Assembly (NCBI GenBank): GCA_036399695.1
Contig: DASWMP010000070.1
Coordinates: 1-6,573 of the forward strand
Direction: 5' to 3'
From: DASVEE01 sp036399695
GTDB lineage: Bacteria; Acidobacteriota; Thermoanaerobaculia; Gp7-AA8
DNA: 6,573 nucleotides
In this document: positions 4,983-6,573 of the stretch, piece by piece
Layout: each line of letters starts with the position of its first letter
Position numbering within the stretch: position 1 is the stretch's first letter
The notes under the pieces: model-generated
What the model saw: only the letters and a program-made list of their open reading frames with translations
What the model was told of the DNA's origin: nothing
Database searches by the model: none
Program-made: the position numbers and the translations under genes

Positions 4983-5738
4983 GTGATTCGCCATATCGTT
5001 TGTGCGGTTCTGCTCGCGTCGATGGCCCTGTCTTCGCTGGCAGCGGAGCGGCGCGTTTTGCTTGCGGTACTTCCTGACGAGCAGGCCATCGAGCCGATCG
5101 TGCTGCTCGATCCGATCGAGCGGCCGCGCGAGGAGTTCACGTTCGCACGCACTTACACGCTCTCGACCGATGGCAGAGCGACCGGCACCGTACGTGCGAA
5201 TGAGCTCGTGAAGCTCGGTTGCGTTTCGACCGCCGCGAAGGTGCAGTTGAGCGGCGAAGGCAACTTCGCCGCGAACTTCGAGACGAAGCCTGTCGTGGTA
5301 CGCGAAGCGACGGAAGACGAAGCGGCCCTGCTGCTGCGCTGGGCACGGTTGTTTCTCGTGAACCACGGCATCGCGCGGAAGAACGTTGCGAAGCTCGAAA
5401 CGTACGTCGACGTCGTCGATCCAGGTGACGGCGATCCGCTGTTCGTGGCCACGTTCGCGACGACGGCCTACGAGGCGCCGGGCGGTGCGGCGTTTCTCAT
5501 CGCGCGCACAGCGGACGTGAGCGCCACGAGCGTCGTGCCGCAGTACGCGCGTTTTGGTGAGCGCGACACGGACAGCAAGGACCTCGTGGAGCCGCTCTTC
5601 GGAGCCATTGACGTGGACCGCGACGGGATCGCCGAGCTGGTTACGCAGCGGCACCACAAGGAAGGCTACGACTACATCGTCTACCGCCGCACCGATGGCC
5701 GCTGGACAGCAGTCACAGGCGGTGGTTCGGGCTGCTGA
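4983..5738 (+). CDS. Secreted protein of unknown function with C-terminal calcium-loop-like motif
   Basis: I do not recognise the family. From the GTG at 4983 it is 251 residues with a clean signal peptide (RH, hydrophobic core, cleavage after LSSLA near residue 20), so the mature protein is periplasmic or exported. Longer starts at ATG 4950 or 4962 would put a basic 7-11-residue extension before the signal peptide and are less likely. The mature part has a helical block (EDEAALLLRWARLFLVNHG, 111-129) and, near the C-terminus, D210-V-D-R-D-G-I-A-E-L. This DxDxDG loop is followed by a GYDYIVYRR strand and a W. It resembles single calcium-binding loops in secreted proteins of the form 'DxDGDG..E(L/I)'. 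The protein ends in GGGSGC, with a final cysteine at 251 and only one other mature cysteine (C80), so a disulphide is possible. It is downstream of the repeat array and convergent with the methyltransferase. The coding call is secure; function unknown. Confidence 0.8.
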   Translation: MIRHIVCAVLLASMALSSLAAERRVLLAVLPDEQAIEPIVLLDPIERPREEFTFARTYTLSTDGRATGTVRANELVKLGCVSTAAKVQLSGEGNFAANFETKPVVVREATEDEAALLLRWARLFLVNHGIARKNVAKLETYVDVVDPGDGDPLFVATFATTAYEAPGGAAFLIARTADVSATSVVPQYARFGERDTDSKDLVEPLFGAIDVDRDGIAELVTQRHHKEGYDYIVYRRTDGRWTAVTGGGSGC

Positions 5739-5777
5739 GCTGTTCTTCCGTCACGTTCTGCACACCGGCTTTTGACG

Positions 5778-6521
5778 CTAGACGCGTCCTGCGCGCACGA
5801 ACAGCGGACAGTGAAGGATGCGGCGGGTGTCCGGATCGCCCCACATCCGGGTGAGCTCCGGCGCGATCTTGTCGGTGGCGCGGGTGCCGCGCTCCTGGAA
5901 GTAGCGCTGCGATGCTGACCAGGTTTCGAGAAACGCCAGCAGCTCGGCGACGTTCCACTCGGCGGTCATGGTGAACGGGGGAACGGCGAGCTCCTCGAAG
6001 GGAAAGGGAAGCGTGGCGTAGCGCTCGTGGACGAGCTGGATCCGTTCCGGCCAGTAGCCGTCGAGGATCTCCTCCTGGAAGCGGTGCACGGCCGGGCCGA
6101 TGGCGTCGGCGAAGTCGCGGGGTCCGTAGGAGAAGAGGGCGATCACGGCGCCGGGACGGGCGACGCGGCGGACTTCGCGGTAGAAGTCGTCGAGCTCGAA
6201 CCAGTGCGCGGCCGCACCGACGGTGATGAGATCGACGGAGGCCGGATCGAGTGACGCGCGGCCGGACGGCTCGTGGCGGTATTCGACGCGTTCGTGCGGG
6301 AGGGCGCGCGCCAACTGCTCGCTGCTGGCGTCGCTGGCGATGACGCGGTCGAAGTGCTTCGCCAGTGCGACGGCGACCTGGCCGCTGCCGGTGCCTGCAT
6401 CCCACGCCAGTGCGTCACCGGGGCTGACCGAGGCCAGCCAGGCGAAGAGCGCCTCCGGGTAGCGCGGCCGATGCCGCGCGTAGGCTTCGGCCTGGACGGA
6501 GAAGTGATCTTCGAAGTGCAC
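5778..6521 (-). CDS. Class I SAM-dependent methyltransferase
   Basis: A 247-residue cytoplasmic enzyme of the Methyltransf_11/UbiE-like group that transfers the methyl group of S-adenosylmethionine to an unidentified small-molecule acceptor. The N-terminus (DHFSVQAEAYARHRPRYPE, 5-23) is the typical lead-in of the family with the 'YARYRPxYP' signature. Motif I is WDAGTGSGQ (40-48), the acidic SAM-ribose residue is D64 in VIASD, motif II is VDLITVGAAAHWF (96-108), and motif III is RVARPGAVIALFSYG (119-133). Length is normal and no domain is missing. The only plausible start is the GTG at 6521, giving the family-like N-terminus; it has no Shine-Dalgarno site. The nearest relatives by pattern are bacterial homologues of the fungal CRG1/trans-aconitate-methyltransferase-like proteins, but the substrate cannot be read from sequence. 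It appears to be a single-gene unit, convergent with the secreted protein across 39 bp. Confidence 0.92.
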   Translation of the reverse strand: MHFEDHFSVQAEAYARHRPRYPEALFAWLASVSPGDALAWDAGTGSGQVAVALAKHFDRVIASDASSEQLARALPHERVEYRHEPSGRASLDPASVDLITVGAAAHWFELDDFYREVRRVARPGAVIALFSYGPRDFADAIGPAVHRFQEEILDGYWPERIQLVHERYATLPFPFEELAVPPFTMTAEWNVAELLAFLETWSASQRYFQERGTRATDKIAPELTRMWGDPDTRRILHCPLFVRAGRV

Positions 6522-6529
6522 GGGCGGGG

Positions 6530-6538
6530 ATTCTAGCA
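6530..6538 (-). promoter_or_regulatory. Extended -10 promoter for the methyltransferase gene, possibly leaderless
   Basis: The minus strand reads TGC-TAGAAT, an extended -10 (TGn before a hexamer matching 5 of 6 bases of TATAAT). Eight bases separate it from the GTG start at 6521, so the transcript would begin essentially at the start codon. No ribosome site is present, as expected for leaderless translation. No -35 match is seen, which an extended -10 can tolerate. Confidence 0.5.
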
Positions 6539-6548
6539 GCGCGATCTC

Positions 6549-6573
6549 GGAGTGCGGTGGCGCACGCCACCGC
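6549..6573 (+). repeat. Dispersed palindromic element, right copy
   Basis: GGAGT, then GCGGTGGCG (6554-6562), CA, and CGCCACCGC (6565-6573). It is the same 25-nt element as at 23-47 in inverted orientation, with only the central dinucleotide changed (CA versus AA when both are read in the same direction). It lies upstream of the methyltransferase promoter and may continue beyond the window. Conservation of the arms with a variable loop is typical of REP-like intergenic palindromes. Confidence 0.75.

Noticed and set aside
5739..5777. Terminator between the convergent genes
   Set aside because: No stable hairpin or U-tract is visible in the 39 bp.

Overview
The window is GC-rich, densely coding bacterial DNA. 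It carries five intact protein genes, one probable gene remnant and one large tandem-repeat block. No gene fixes the taxonomy. The family mix (sigma-54 activator with an unfamiliar N-terminus, VIT/VWA protein with a rhombosortase) and a dispersed GGAGTGCGGTGGC-type palindrome fit Acidobacteriota, or less likely Myxococcota or another GC-rich Gram-negative phylum. This placement is an inference. A sortable-tail system implies an outer membrane.

Left part (1-2760): a two-gene leftward operon encodes a secreted VIT plus von Willebrand A protein with a C-terminal Gly-rich/hydrophobic/basic sorting tail, followed 2 nt later by a rhombosortase-like intramembrane serine protease. The protease is most simply read as the dedicated processing enzyme for the protein encoded just before it. 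A near-perfect Shine-Dalgarno site and a good -24/-12 (sigma-54) promoter candidate precede the operon.

Middle (2714-4207): divergent from the operon lies a sigma-54 activator (AAA+ domain with GAFTGA, Fis-type HTH) with no receiver domain. Activator, inverted repeat and -24/-12 element share one 128-bp intergenic region, so the three genes look like a self-contained regulated surface-protein module: sense, transcribe, export, trim.

Right of the activator (4208-4982): no intact gene is visible. Most of it is an array of about 25 units with a 21-bp period (two helical turns), made of a 13-bp core and an 8-bp spacer whose sequence changes half-way. The two middle units have a different palindromic core. 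The array abuts about 60 codons that read like the remnant of a real gene.

Right part (4983-6573): a secreted protein of unknown function with a C-terminal Asp-rich calcium-loop-like motif, then, convergent to it, a class I SAM-dependent methyltransferase. Both have GTG starts with a -10-like box 6-8 nt upstream, suggesting leaderless transcripts. The window begins and ends with inverted copies of the same 25-nt palindromic element.
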